A stretch of 64,000 nt of DNA from Rhodopseudomonas pentothenatexigens (GCF_900218015.1 NZ_UFQQ01000017.1:1-64000), one strand, 5' to 3'. Counted from the first letter of the stretch, positions 26,210 through 34,693 are shown. Notes: generated by a model not told the origin, from the letters alone. Translations and numbers: made by a program.

Positions 26210-26275
26210 TCGGAGCAACTCGAGGACACACCGAGGACGGCGAAAAGCCGCATACCAAGCACAGGGAGAAACGAC

Positions 26276-27406
26276 ATGAAGGCAAAATGGATGGCCGCGA
26301 CCGCACTGGCGTTCGCGCTCGCACTCGGCGCCTCGGGCAGCGCCTCGGCGACGACGCTGAAGGCGGTGCATTATCTGTCGCCGAAGCACCCGGTCGGTCT
26401 CGGCTACGAGACCTTCGCCGAAGAGGTGAAGAAGAACACCAACGGCGAAGTCACCGTCCGGATCTTCCCGGCCGAATCGCTGCTCGGCGCCAAGGCGATC
26501 TCCGACGGCATCCGCGACCAGGTCGCCGACGTCGGCTTCGCCACCATGAGCTACACCCCGTCGTATTATCCCTACGGCGTGATGCTCAACGATCTGGCGA
26601 TGGTCGGCGAGAACGACATGGCGGCCGCGATGGCGATCACCGAGCTGTTCAACCTGCATTGCCAGCCGTGTCTCGCCGAATACACCAAGCAGAACCAACT
26701 GTTCGGCAGCGGCATGAGCACCGCGCCCTATGTGCTGATCGCCAAGGGCGACATCAATTCGCTGGAGAAGATCAAGGGCAAGAAGCTGCGCGCCGGCGGC
26801 GCGCTGTGGGACCGCTTCGCCAAATCGGTCGGCGCCACCGGCGTCAACGTGCCGTCGTCCGAAATGTACGAGACGCTGTCGCGCGGCATCATCGACGCCG
26901 CGGTCTATGCGGTCGGCGGGCTCAAGACCCACGGCCTCGCCGATACAGCGGGCCAAGTGGTGTTGCTCAATCTCGGCTCATTCCGCTCCGGCAATCTGTA
27001 TTCGATCAACCTCGACACCTGGTCGAAGATGACGACGCCGCAGCGCGCCGGCATCCTCAAGGCGATCCCGGTGGCGGTGGTCAAGACCGTCAACGAATAT
27101 CACGCTGGCGACAAGGCCGCGCTCGAACTCGCCAAGGAGAAGAAGGTGCCGGTAGTGCAGCCGGATCCGGGACTGCTCGCCGCGCGCAAGGACTTCGTCG
27201 AAAAGGATCTGCCCGGCATCGTCGAGGCCGCCAAGAAGAAGGGCATCGAGAATGCCCAGGAATTCGTCGACAAATACAAGGAGCTGCTGGCGAAATACGA
27301 AAAGCTGATCGGCCCGATCGAGAACGATCCGAAGAAGCTCAGCGACATGTTCTACAACGAGGTCTACGCCAAGCTCGACCCGGCGACCTTCGGGGTGAAG
27401 AAGTAA
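26276..27406 (+). CDS. TRAP transporter periplasmic substrate-binding protein (DctP type)
   Basis: The 376-residue protein has a cleavable signal peptide (MKAKWMAATALAFALALGAS...SASA) and the DctP fold: YETFAEEVKKNTNGEVTVRIFPAESLLGA, a region where an arginine (KKLRAGG) would bind the ligand carboxylate, and SEMYETLSRGIIDAAV. TRAP systems of this kind import organic acids; the ligand here is unknown. GGGAGAAACGAC precedes the ATG. The C-terminal helical tail is lysine-rich. A terminator follows. Confidence 0.94.
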   Translation: MKAKWMAATALAFALALGASGSASATTLKAVHYLSPKHPVGLGYETFAEEVKKNTNGEVTVRIFPAESLLGAKAISDGIRDQVADVGFATMSYTPSYYPYGVMLNDLAMVGENDMAAAMAITELFNLHCQPCLAEYTKQNQLFGSGMSTAPYVLIAKGDINSLEKIKGKKLRAGGALWDRFAKSVGATGVNVPSSEMYETLSRGIIDAAVYAVGGLKTHGLADTAGQVVLLNLGSFRSGNLYSINLDTWSKMTTPQRAGILKAIPVAVVKTVNEYHAGDKAALELAKEKKVPVVQPDPGLLAARKDFVEKDLPGIVEAAKKKGIENAQEFVDKYKELLAKYEKLIGPIENDPKKLSDMFYNEVYAKLDPATFGVKK

Positions 27407-27438
27407 CGCAGAACGGCTTGCTGCGCTGACCTATGCGA

Positions 27439-27466
27439 AAGGGCGGCCTTTGCGAAGGCCGCCCTT
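27439..27466 (+). terminator. Terminator of the TRAP operon
   Basis: AAGGGCGGCCTT and AAGGCCGCCCTT form a perfect 12-bp stem over TGCG, 32 bases past the stop; the reverse strand could also terminate the gene at 27498. Confidence 0.8.
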
Positions 27467-27497
27467 GCTGCATCTGGGCCAGGAACGCGCGGTTCGC

Positions 27498-27800
27498 TCA
27501 CCAGCGGCGCCAGCCGTGATGCCGCCAGTACGGACGCGGGCCGTAGAAGCGGGGCCCATAATAGCGCGGACCATAGAACCGCGGGCCGTAGTAGCCGTAG
27601 GCTCCGTAGTAGTTCGGCCGCCACCAGCACCGACCCCATTCGTTGCAGACGTAGCGCACCTGATCGACGTTCGCGGATGGGCTGCCGGCGGCCTGGGCGG
27701 CCCCGGGAAGACCGTTCGGCATCGCCGCGGAAGCGACACCCGGCGCGAGCGCGACGGCGCTCAAGGCGGCAGCGGCGGCAACGGCAAGTTTCAGCTTCAT
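27498..27800 (-). CDS. Small exported Tyr/Gly/Arg-rich repeat protein
   Basis: The 100-residue product has a strong signal peptide (KLAVAAAAALSAVALAPGVASA) and a C-terminal region built from short repeats of the type YYGPRFYGPR, ending in Trp/Arg-rich WRHHGWRRW. A CNEWGRC pair of cysteines may form a disulfide. An excellent ribosome site, AAGGAGGTT, lies upstream of the ATG at 27800. Proteins of this layout are frequent in Bradyrhizobiaceae and have no known function; a role at the cell surface is inferred from the export signal and repeats. Confidence 0.85.
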   Translation of the reverse strand: MKLKLAVAAAAALSAVALAPGVASAAMPNGLPGAAQAAGSPSANVDQVRYVCNEWGRCWWRPNYYGAYGYYGPRFYGPRYYGPRFYGPRPYWRHHGWRRW

Positions 27801-27939
27801 CGAACAACCTCCTTCGGATCGGGAACCATCAAACCGGCCCGAGCCTATGAAGTTGCAGCTGAACAACCGCTGACGAGCGAATTCATCTAGATGAATTCGC
27901 GTTAAGGTGTATGGCCAAACTCGGATCGCCGCAGCCGCC

Positions 27940-29265
27940 TCACGCGGCCTTGCGCGACTCGGCACCATCGCGGTGCAGCGTGCGCAGGAAGTCGCGCACC
28001 GCATCGCCGAGCGAGCGGGCTTGCTGCGCCAATGTGCCGGATGCCGACAGCGTCACCTCGGCGTGCTGTTCGGTCTCGCTGATGTTGCTGCCGACACTTT
28101 GGATATTCCCCGAGATGTCGCGAATGCCGGCGAACGCCTCTTCGATGTTGCGGGCGACCTCGCCGGTCGCCGCGGTCTGCGCCTCGACCGCAAGTGCCAC
28201 CTGATGGGTGATGTCGTCGACTTCGCCGATCGAGCGGCCGATCCCGGAGATCGCGTCGACCGCGGCGCGGGTGGTGTCCTGCACCTCGGCGATGCTGCGC
28301 GAGATGTCGCGGGTGGCGTTGGCGGTCTGCTCAGCGAGCGACTTCACCTCCTGCGCCACCACCGAGAAGCCGCGACCGGCCTCTCCGGCGCGTGCCGCCT
28401 CGATCGTGGCGTTGAGCGCCAGGAGATTGGTCTGGGAGGCGATCTCTTCGATCAACTGCACGATCGCGCCGATCCGTTCGGTCGCGGTCGACAGGCTGCC
28501 GACGGTGTCGCGGGCATGGTCGGACGCAGCGACCGCCGCCTGCGCGATCGTCGCCGAGCGGTTGACGCTGCTGAGGATCTCGTTGGCAGAGGCGGTCAGT
28601 TCGGCTGTTGCCGCCGCCACCGTCTCCATGTTGGTCGACGCCTGTTCGCTGGCGGCAGATACCGCCAAGGTGCGGTCGCGCGTCGCGATCACGCCGCGGT
28701 TGAGGCTGGTAGCTGTCACGCCCATGTTGCTGGAGGCGGCGCCGACCGCGTCGATCACCGTGCCGATCGCGGTCTCGAATTCGGCGGTGTTGGCGTTGAA
28801 CGCCGCCACCCGCGTCTCGATCGCCTGCATTGCTTCATTGATGGTGCGGCTCGCGATCAGCAGCGACCCGCGCAGCCCCTGCGGCAAAATGTGGCGATAG
28901 TATTTGTCGTCGCGGATCGCCGCCATCGCGGCGCTGGACTCGCGCACGAAAGCGTCGCAGCGGTCGATCATGTCGTTGAAGCGGCTCTGCAGCTCGAGCA
29001 GGCGCCCGCCGTCGCGATATCCGATCAGCCGGGCCTCGAAGTCGCCGTCGGCGATCCGGCCGCAAACCTGGTCGATCTGCGAGAGCATCCGATTCAGCCG
29101 CAGCAGCATCGCGGCAGCGCCGGCGGCGCCGAGCAGCGCGAGGCCGAGGCCGGCCTGCTGCAGCAGCGGCACGCCGAGCGCCAGCCCCGCAACCGCGGCG
29201 AACGTCCCGGCGACGACGACGCCGAGGCAAATCCCGGCCTTAGAGAGAGAAGACGAGCTGGTCAT
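27940..29265 (-). CDS. Methyl-accepting chemotaxis protein, signalling half of a split Aer-like receptor
   Basis: The 441-residue protein has two closely spaced hydrophobic helices near the N-terminus (residues about 10-55) with no periplasmic domain, a HAMP-like region ([25 protein letters not shown]) and a long coiled-coil signalling domain with the highly conserved hairpin [40 protein letters not shown]. The hairpin should bind CheW/CheA. Its start lies inside the end of the PAS gene (26-base overlap), so the two are translationally coupled, and together they have the domain content of Aer. Confidence 0.94.
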   Translation of the reverse strand: MTSSSSLSKAGICLGVVVAGTFAAVAGLALGVPLLQQAGLGLALLGAAGAAAMLLRLNRMLSQIDQVCGRIADGDFEARLIGYRDGGRLLELQSRFNDMIDRCDAFVRESSAAMAAIRDDKYYRHILPQGLRGSLLIASRTINEAMQAIETRVAAFNANTAEFETAIGTVIDAVGAASSNMGVTATSLNRGVIATRDRTLAVSAASEQASTNMETVAAATAELTASANEILSSVNRSATIAQAAVAASDHARDTVGSLSTATERIGAIVQLIEEIASQTNLLALNATIEAARAGEAGRGFSVVAQEVKSLAEQTANATRDISRSIAEVQDTTRAAVDAISGIGRSIGEVDDITHQVALAVEAQTAATGEVARNIEEAFAGIRDISGNIQSVGSNISETEQHAEVTLSASGTLAQQARSLGDAVRDFLRTLHRDGAESRKAA

Positions 29266-29761
29266 AGGAAATGTTCTTCGATTTGACGAAATCGATCATG
29301 TGCCGATAGCCGGCGGCCAGCGCGTCCTTGCCGTTGCGGTGCCGCGCTTCCTGCGCCAGCAACTCGGCGTAGACCGGCTCCAGCGCAGCGACGATCCGGC
29401 GCTCCGGCACGCGGCGATTGGAGTGATAGCCGACCACCGTGCCGGCGGCGTCGAACGACGGGGTGACGTGCGCGAACACCCAATAGTGATCGCCGTACTT
29501 GGTCATGTTCTTGACGTAGGCAAAGATCTCGCGGCCTTCGGCGAGCGTGTCCCACAGCAGCTTGAACACGCAGCGCGGCATGTCAGGATGCCGCACGATC
29601 GAGTGCGGCTGGCCGAGCAGTTCGGCTTCGCTGTATCCGCAGATGTCGGTGAACACGCGGTTGGCGTAGGTGATCCGCCCTTTGAGGTCGGTCTTGGACA
29701 CGATGATATCGTCGGCGTCGAAGAACACTTCAACGCCAGTGGGCTTGACGGAAGAGATCAC
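29240..29761 (-). CDS. Aer-type PAS sensor protein
   Basis: The 173-residue protein is a PAS domain of the Aer class: [33 protein letters not shown], then [18 protein letters not shown] and [13 protein letters not shown]. In E. coli Aer this domain holds FAD and reports redox state. The C-terminal third is helical ([25 protein letters not shown]) and could dock on the receptor. It overlaps the downstream MCP gene by 26 bases. Cytoplasmic, with no membrane segment of its own. FAD binding is inferred from similarity. Confidence 0.92.
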   Translation of the reverse strand: MISSVKPTGVEVFFDADDIIVSKTDLKGRITYANRVFTDICGYSEAELLGQPHSIVRHPDMPRCVFKLLWDTLAEGREIFAYVKNMTKYGDHYWVFAHVTPSFDAAGTVVGYHSNRRVPERRIVAALEPVYAELLAQEARHRNGKDALAAGYRHMIDFVKSKNISYDQLVFSL

Positions 29762-29997
29762 GGCGAATTCCGATTCGGCGACTGGAAACGTGTTGCGCGG
29801 ACGCTGATCGACGCCCCGGTCCGGCTACGCAAAGCTACGAGGCAGGTCTTAACAGTTAGTTCGCCCAAGTAACGACCGAACCGTCCGGCGCCGGCAACGG
29901 ATAGCGAGGCGCTACGATCGACCGATCGATCAATCGTCGCACTACCAACTCGAGTTGTAGTGCTTTTCCTGACAAGGCCGCGACATCTGTCCAGGCT

Positions 29998-30222
29998 TTA
30001 CCGCTTGTCGTTCTGGCGGCGCCCGACGCCTGCGATCAGAAGAAATGCGACGACCAGGCTGGCGAGGTTCAACGCCCACTCGCGCACCGATGCACCGGAC
30101 AATCCGATGCCGCTCACCATCGTCACGCTGACAACGGCGGCGACCGCGACCGCTACCACACCGGCCCCGGCGAGGCGTCCGGCGTTCTTGCGCGACAGCT
30201 TCGGCATCGGCCATTTCGGCAT
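29998..30222 (-). CDS. Small two-helix membrane protein, predicted general-stress gene
   Basis: The 74-residue protein has a basic N-terminus (MPKWPMPKLSRKNAGR), two hydrophobic helices (AGAGVVAVAVAAVVSVTMVSG and WALNLASLVVAFLLIAGV) and a basic end. No family is recognised. GAGGA lies upstream of the ATG at 30222. A perfect EcfG-type promoter (GGAAC-N16-CGTT) sits 89-113 bases upstream on the same strand, which suggests induction in the general stress response. It is monocistronic. Confidence 0.78.
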   Translation of the reverse strand: MPKWPMPKLSRKNAGRLAGAGVVAVAVAAVVSVTMVSGIGLSGASVREWALNLASLVVAFLLIAGVGRRQNDKR

Positions 30223-30310
30223 CTGTGGACGTCCTCATTCGAGGGCTCGGGCTCGGTTCGCCACCGAGGCGGCCGGCACCGCCGGGCAAAGGGAACCGGC
30301 CGCACTCCCC

Positions 30311-30335
30311 AACGCGCGCCATCCGGCCCGGTTCC
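30311..30335 (-). promoter_or_regulatory. EcfG-type promoter, exact match
   Basis: On the minus strand GGAAC is followed by 16 bases and CGTT, matching the alphaproteobacterial general-stress sigma factor consensus exactly. The predicted transcript start near 30304 leaves a leader of about 80 bases before the small membrane protein gene at 30222. Confidence 0.7.
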
Positions 30336-30461
30336 AAAACCGAAACCGATCCTGTCGCCACCGAGAGCTGCGCGAGCCCCCGCCCAACCGATTCTTAACA
30401 TCCGGTTGCTAGATCATGCCGATGCCGGATACGGCGGTTTCGGGGAAGCGCTTTGGCTGTC

Positions 30462-31823
30462 ATGGATTCTCCACCAGCAACGCCTTTGGCAGCGCTGAAG
30501 GCCCGCCTCGCCGCGCTGTTCGGCGGCTCGAACGAAGCTTCGCTCACCAACCGGCTCGCCGGCACCATCTTTCTGATCCGCGTGGTCAGCGCGGGGTTGG
30601 CTTACGGCGCCCAGATCCTGCTGGCGCGATGGATGGGGGCGTCTGACTACGGCATCTACGTCTATGTCTGGACCTGGGTGCTGCTGCTTGGCTCGATGCT
30701 GGATTTCGGCATCTCCGCCTCGGCGCAGAAGATCATCCCGGAATACCGCGCGCGCGGCGAGCTCGACCGGCTGCGGGGCTTTCTGTCCGGCAGCCGCTGG
30801 GGCACGCTGGCAGCTTCCAGCTTGGTGTCGCTCCTGCTGGCCGCGGTGGTGTGGGCACTATCGCCGCTGGTCGGCGATGCGACCGTGGTGCCGCTGTATC
30901 TCGGCTGTCTGACGCTGCCCGCCTTCGTGGTCGCCAACACCCAGGACGGCATCGCCCGTTCGCACGACTGGATGCGGCTCGGCCTGATGCCGCAATTCAT
31001 CATCCGGCAGGCGCTGATCATCGGCTTCACCGCCGGATTGTTCGTGCTCGGCTTCGATCTCGGCGCGGTCGCAGCGATGGCGGCGAGCTGCGCGGCGGTG
31101 TGGATCGCGATGCTCGGGCAGATGATCGCGCTCAATCGCCGACTCGCCGGTCATGTCCCGGCCGGTCCCCGCGCCTACGACATCCGCGGCTGGCTCGCGA
31201 CTTCGCTGCCGATCCTGCTGGTCGAGAGCTTCTATCTGCTGTTGTCCTACACCGACGTGCTGGTGCTGCAGCAGTTCAGCACGCCTGAAGAGGTCGGCAT
31301 CTACTATGCGGTGGTCAAAACGCTGGCGCTGGTGTCGTTCATTCACTACGCGATGTCGGCGAGCACCGCCCACCGCTTCACCGAATACAGCGTCGCCGGC
31401 GACAATGTGCGGCTCGCCGCCTATGTCCGTCACGCGATCGTGTGGACGTTCTGGCCGTCGCTGGCGGCGACCCTGGCGCTGCTGGCGCTCGGCAAGCCGC
31501 TGCTGTGGCTGTTCGGCCCGCAGTTCACCGCCGGCTACGGCATCATGTTCGTCGCCGCGATCGGCCTGATGGTCCGCGCCGCGATCGGCCCGGTCGAGCG
31601 GTTGCTCAACATGCTCGGCCACCAGCACGTCTGCGCGCTGGCCTATGCGCTGGCGTTCGCGGTCAATCTGGCGCTGTGCCTGATCCTGGTGCCCCGCTTC
31701 GGCGGCTACGGCGCTGCCGCCGCCACCTCCGCGGCGCTCACTTTCGAAACCGTGCTGCTGTTCTGGATCGTCCGCAAACGCCTCGGCCTGCACGTGCTGG
31801 CGTTTGGCGCGAAGGCGCGCTGA
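30462..31823 (+). CDS. Polysaccharide flippase / MOP-family exporter
   Basis: The 453-residue protein has about twelve to fourteen hydrophobic helices and the start of the Wzx/polysaccharide biosynthesis fold (LAGTIFLIRVVSAGLAYGAQILLARWMGASDYGIYVYVWTW). Members flip lipid-linked sugars across the inner membrane for O-antigen, capsule or exopolysaccharide. I chose the ATG at 30462; a TTG at 30453 has better spacing to GGGGAAG. No glycosyltransferase genes are nearby, so the substrate is unknown. Its last 93 bases are duplicated, in diverged form, 725 bases downstream. Confidence 0.9.
   Translation: MDSPPATPLAALKARLAALFGGSNEASLTNRLAGTIFLIRVVSAGLAYGAQILLARWMGASDYGIYVYVWTWVLLLGSMLDFGISASAQKIIPEYRARGELDRLRGFLSGSRWGTLAASSLVSLLLAAVVWALSPLVGDATVVPLYLGCLTLPAFVVANTQDGIARSHDWMRLGLMPQFIIRQALIIGFTAGLFVLGFDLGAVAAMAASCAAVWIAMLGQMIALNRRLAGHVPAGPRAYDIRGWLATSLPILLVESFYLLLSYTDVLVLQQFSTPEEVGIYYAVVKTLALVSFIHYAMSASTAHRFTEYSVAGDNVRLAAYVRHAIVWTFWPSLAATLALLALGKPLLWLFGPQFTAGYGIMFVAAIGLMVRAAIGPVERLLNMLGHQHVCALAYALAFAVNLALCLILVPRFGGYGAAAATSAALTFETVLLFWIVRKRLGLHVLAFGAKAR
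31731..31823 (+). repeat. Flippase 3' end, left member of a direct repeat
   Basis: The last 31 codons and stop of the flippase gene recur in the same orientation at 32458-32547. The first 72 bases match at about 64 positions; the last few codons differ. The pair brackets brnT-brnA. Confidence 0.88.
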
Positions 31824-31869
31824 AGACAGTCTGAGCCGTTTCCGCCGCCCCGGAGGGGCGACAGATTGA

Positions 31870-31887
31870 CATTTGTCTATACAAATG
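31870..31887. promoter_or_regulatory. Palindromic operator upstream of brnT
   Basis: CATTTGT and ACAAATG form perfect 7-bp arms around CTAT, 23 bases before the brnT start. BrnA with BrnT is known to autorepress through such a site. The block is AT-rich against a GC-rich background. Confidence 0.65.
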
Positions 31888-31910
31888 CCTATTTTAGATA
31901 GAGGCAGCCG

Positions 31911-32216
31911 ATGGAAGTTGCCGGCTTTGATTGGGACCTCGGCAATCGCGCCAAGTGCGCCAGACATGGCGTGACCGTTGCAGAGATCGAAGGCCTATTC
32001 CGCGGGCCGATCAGCGTGTTTCCCGATCCGGCGCATTCCTCATCCGAGGAGCGCTTCAAGGCCATCGGCCGGACCGAAACGGGACGGATGGTGTTTGTGG
32101 TGTTCACGCTCAGGAGCCGTTCCGATCGAACACTCATTCGCCCGATCAGCGCCCGCTATATGCACGCCAAGGAAATCGCCGCCTATGAAGAAGAAGTTGC
32201 CAAAGCTGGAAAGTGA
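31911..32216 (+). CDS. brnT: BrnT-type ribonuclease toxin
   Basis: The 101-residue toxin has the BrnT (DUF497) fold with the typical start FDWDLGNRAKCARHGVTVAEIE, the catalytic-face segments SSSEERFKAIGRTETGRMVFVVFTLR and the closing IRPISARYMHAKEIAAYEE. BrnT is a RelE-like translation-blocking RNase. The ATG follows a GAGGCAGCCG stretch. Toxin precedes antitoxin, as in characterised brnTA, and the two genes overlap by 32 bases. The module lies immediately after the flippase stop and before a copy of the flippase tail. Confidence 0.94.
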   Translation: MEVAGFDWDLGNRAKCARHGVTVAEIEGLFRGPISVFPDPAHSSSEERFKAIGRTETGRMVFVVFTLRSRSDRTLIRPISARYMHAKEIAAYEEEVAKAGK

Positions 32217-32445
32217 CGCCCAAGCGGAAGCCTTCGTCGCGAAGGCCGACCTCGGTGATTACGACCTGTCGGGCATGGTCACCATGCAGTTCGAGATGAA
32301 ACCGAAAGACAAGTCGGTCAACCTCAGGCTGCCGGAACAACTGCTCTCCGCGGTGCGCCAGCAGGCGAAGGCCGCGGGTGTCCCCTATCAGCGCTACATC
32401 CGGATGGCTCTGGAGCAAGCGGTGCAAAAGCAAGCGAAGAGATAG
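32185..32445 (+). CDS. brnA: BrnA-type antitoxin
   Basis: The 86-residue antitoxin has an N-terminal acidic toxin-binding region (ESDAQAEAFVAKADLGDYDLSG) and a C-terminal ribbon-helix-helix domain (KSVNLRLPEQLLSAVRQQAKAAGVPYQRYIRMALEQAV). The start ATG at 32185 lies within the end of brnT (32-base overlap in another frame), giving translational coupling. It should neutralise BrnT and repress the operon through the palindrome at 31870. Its stop is about five bases from the start of the duplicated flippase tail. Confidence 0.94.
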   Translation: MKKKLPKLESDAQAEAFVAKADLGDYDLSGMVTMQFEMKPKDKSVNLRLPEQLLSAVRQQAKAAGVPYQRYIRMALEQAVQKQAKR

Positions 32446-32449
32446 TCGC

Positions 32450-32547
32450 AAGCATCGGCGGCGCTGACCTTCGAGACCCTGCTGCTGTCCCGGATCGTCC
32501 GCAACCGCCTCGGCCCGCACGTGCTGGCGTTCGGGAAGACGGGGTGA
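32450..32547 (+). pseudogene. Diverged copy of the flippase 3' end
   Basis: Translated in the matching frame, this stretch reads as the flippase C-terminus (AALTFETLLLSRIVRNRLG then PHVLAFGKTG and TGA) against AALTFETVLLFWIVRKRLG in the intact gene. About 89 percent of the first 72 bases match. The rest of the flippase is absent: brnA ends at 32445. It has no start codon or ribosome site, so it is a remnant, not a gene. It may be the original end of the flippase gene displaced by brnTA insertion. Confidence 0.85.
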
Positions 32548-32559
32548 GCGAGACTTATT

Positions 32560-32700
32560 TCATCACACTCACGTCGTCGCCCGGCTTGACCGGGCGACCA
32601 AGTATCCCAGAGACGAAATGCTCTGCAATACTGGTTCCTCCGCTTTCGCGGAGGATGACGTCGGTGGTGGGGCGGACGCTTACGACCCGCACAGGCACTG
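32560..32700. repeat. Palindromic intergenic repeat
   Basis: CACGTCGTCGCCCGGCTTGACCGGGCGAC near 32570 and CCTCCGCTTTCGCGGAGGATGACGTCGGTGG near 32638 make the paired arms of a dispersed element between the flippase remnant and bdhA. Confidence 0.6.
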
Positions 32701-32716
32701 AAGCTGCTGGTGCGGC

Positions 32717-33505
32717 TTACGCCGCAGTCCAGCCGCCGTCCATCGACAGGTTGGCGCCGGTGATCTGGCTGGCGTCGTCGCCGCAGAGATAGACCGCGAG
32801 GGCGGCGACCTGCTCTGGCGTGACGAACTGTTTGGTCGGCTGGGCGGCCAGCAGGACGTCGTTGATCACCTGCTCCTTGGTCAGACCGCGCGCCTTCATG
32901 GTGTCGGGGATCTGCTTCTCGACCAGCGGCGTCCAAACGTAGCCGGGCGAGATGCAGTTGCAGGTGATCTTGTGGGTGGCGAGCTCCAGCGCCACGGTCT
33001 TGGTCAGGCCGGCGATGCCGTGCTTGGCAGCCACATAGGCCGACTTGAACGGCGACGCGACCAGCGAATGCGCCGAGGCGGTGTTGATGATGCGACCCCA
33101 GCCGCGCTTCTTCATCCCCGGCACCGCGGCGCGGATGCCGTGGAACGCCGACGACAGGTTGATGCCGATGATCGCGTCCCACTTCTCGATCGGGAAGTCT
33201 TCGACCGGCGAGACGAACTGGATGCCGGCGTTGTTGACCAGAATGTCGACCGAGCCGAAGGTGGTCTCGCCGAGCTTGATCATCTCGGCGATCTCGGCCG
33301 GCTTCAGCATGTCGGCCGGCGAGTACACCGCCTTGACGGCGAAGTCGCTCTCGATCGCCTTGCGCTCCTTCTCGATCGCGTCAGCTTCGCCCATGCCGTT
33401 GATCACGACGTTGGCGCCGGCCTTGGCGAAGGCGCGCGCGTAGCTGAGCCCGATGCCCGAGGTCGAGCCGGTCACGACCGCGGTCTTGCCTGTCAGATTC
33501 GTCAT
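32717..33505 (-). CDS. bdhA: 3-hydroxybutyrate dehydrogenase
   Basis: The 262-residue short-chain dehydrogenase has the NAD-binding TGSTSGIG loop, the NNAGIQFVSPVEDFP segment typical of 3-hydroxybutyrate dehydrogenases, and the catalytic Ser...YVAAKHG (Y-x3-K). It interconverts (R)-3-hydroxybutyrate and acetoacetate in polyhydroxybutyrate turnover. AGGAGCGG precedes the ATG at 33505. It follows the patatin gene with a 48-base gap in the same direction; this gene pair is frequent in proteobacteria and suggests lipid or PHB mobilisation. Confidence 0.95.
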   Translation of the reverse strand: MTNLTGKTAVVTGSTSGIGLSYARAFAKAGANVVINGMGEADAIEKERKAIESDFAVKAVYSPADMLKPAEIAEMIKLGETTFGSVDILVNNAGIQFVSPVEDFPIEKWDAIIGINLSSAFHGIRAAVPGMKKRGWGRIINTASAHSLVASPFKSAYVAAKHGIAGLTKTVALELATHKITCNCISPGYVWTPLVEKQIPDTMKARGLTKEQVINDVLLAAQPTKQFVTPEQVAALAVYLCGDDASQITGANLSMDGGWTAA

Positions 33506-33553
33506 TATCCGCTCCTGTTCGCGAAGTTGAGAAAGCGGCGCAGTACAGGCCGC

Positions 33554-34693
33554 TTATTCGAAAGCATCCCGGGTGAGGTCCCAGGTCACCATGGTTTCGC
33601 CGTCCTGCGGCGCCCGCTGCCAGCTCTGGTCGCGCATCGAGACGTAGACGTCCTGCTCGCCGGCCTTCCAGTGCTCGGCCATATTCAGCCGGGAGAAATC
33701 GTAGTCCTTCGACGACGCTTCGTAATCCCGTTTACGATAGATCAGATGCACCACCGTGACGGTGTTCTCCTTGGCCGCCTGATGCAGGATCGTGTAGGCG
33801 GGATCGTCGCGCAGTTCCGCGGGCAGCCGCTCGATCAGGTCGCGCAACGCCTTGCGGGTATTGTGGATCATCTTGTTCTTGTCGGTATTCAGCCTGGTCC
33901 GGCTGGAATAGCGGATGTCCTTCTCGCGCTCGGCGGCCTCCAGCAGCGTCTCCGGCAACCGGCCGCGGGCGCTGAACAGATCGACCTGGAAGATCAAGAG
34001 ATCGTCCCGCTGCTCGCAGTCGAGCACGTAGTCGAGCGGGGTGTTGGAGGCGACGCCGCCGTCCCAATAATGCTCACCGTCGATTTCGATCGCCGGAAAG
34101 CCCGGCGGCAGCGCGGCCGACGCCATGATGTGCTCGGGGCCGATGGTCTGCTTGGTGGTGTCGAAATACACGAAGTTGCCGGTGGCGATGTTGACCGCAC
34201 CGACGCTGAGACGAATGCCGTTGGTGTTGAGGCGGTCGAAGTCGACCAGCCGCTCCAGCGTCGAACGCAGCGGCGTGGTGTCGTAATAGCTGAGATTGCT
34301 CGGCTTGCCCGAAGGCAAGAGGTGCGTCGGCGGAAACCGCGGCGTGAAGAAGCCCGGCACCCCGAAGGTCGCAATCACCGCCGCCGATGTCTCGTTGAAC
34401 AGCGAATGCACGTGATCGTCGTGCAGCAGCGGCTGCCACGGCACCGGCGACGACGCCATCTCCCAGAACTGCTTCAGCTTGTCGACGCGCTGCTCGCGCG
34501 GATTGCCGGCGATGATCGCGGCGTTGATGGCACCGATCGAAATGCCGGCGAGCCATTGCGGCTCGAAATCGTGATGGCACAGCGCCTGATAGGCACCGGC
34601 CTGATACGCGCCGAGCGCGCCGCCGCCTTGCAGCACCAGCACGCGGCGTGCGTCGCAGGGCCTGGCAGCCTTCCTGTGCGGGGTCGGGTCCAT
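33554..34693 (-). CDS. Patatin-like phospholipase
   Basis: The 379-residue protein shows the patatin catalytic set: oxyanion loop LQGGGALGAYQAG, nucleophile elbow GISIG (serine) and the DGG aspartate in YWDGGVASN. A C-terminal DUF3734-type extension contains HLIYRKRDYEASSKDYDFS. It should hydrolyse acyl esters of lipids, perhaps in the cytoplasm as no signal peptide is seen. Start taken at the ATG at 34693, 13 bases after GAGG, rather than a GTG at 34705. It heads a probable operon with bdhA. Confidence 0.93.
   Translation of the reverse strand: MDPTPHRKAARPCDARRVLVLQGGGALGAYQAGAYQALCHHDFEPQWLAGISIGAINAAIIAGNPREQRVDKLKQFWEMASSPVPWQPLLHDDHVHSLFNETSAAVIATFGVPGFFTPRFPPTHLLPSGKPSNLSYYDTTPLRSTLERLVDFDRLNTNGIRLSVGAVNIATGNFVYFDTTKQTIGPEHIMASAALPPGFPAIEIDGEHYWDGGVASNTPLDYVLDCEQRDDLLIFQVDLFSARGRLPETLLEAAEREKDIRYSSRTRLNTDKNKMIHNTRKALRDLIERLPAELRDDPAYTILHQAAKENTVTVVHLIYRKRDYEASSKDYDFSRLNMAEHWKAGEQDVYVSMRDQSWQRAPQDGETMVTWDLTRDAFE

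Noticed and set aside
27530-27610. Short tandem DNA repeats that could suggest a CRISPR array
   Set aside because: They are imperfect, in frame, have no spacers and encode the YYGPR repeats of the secreted protein.
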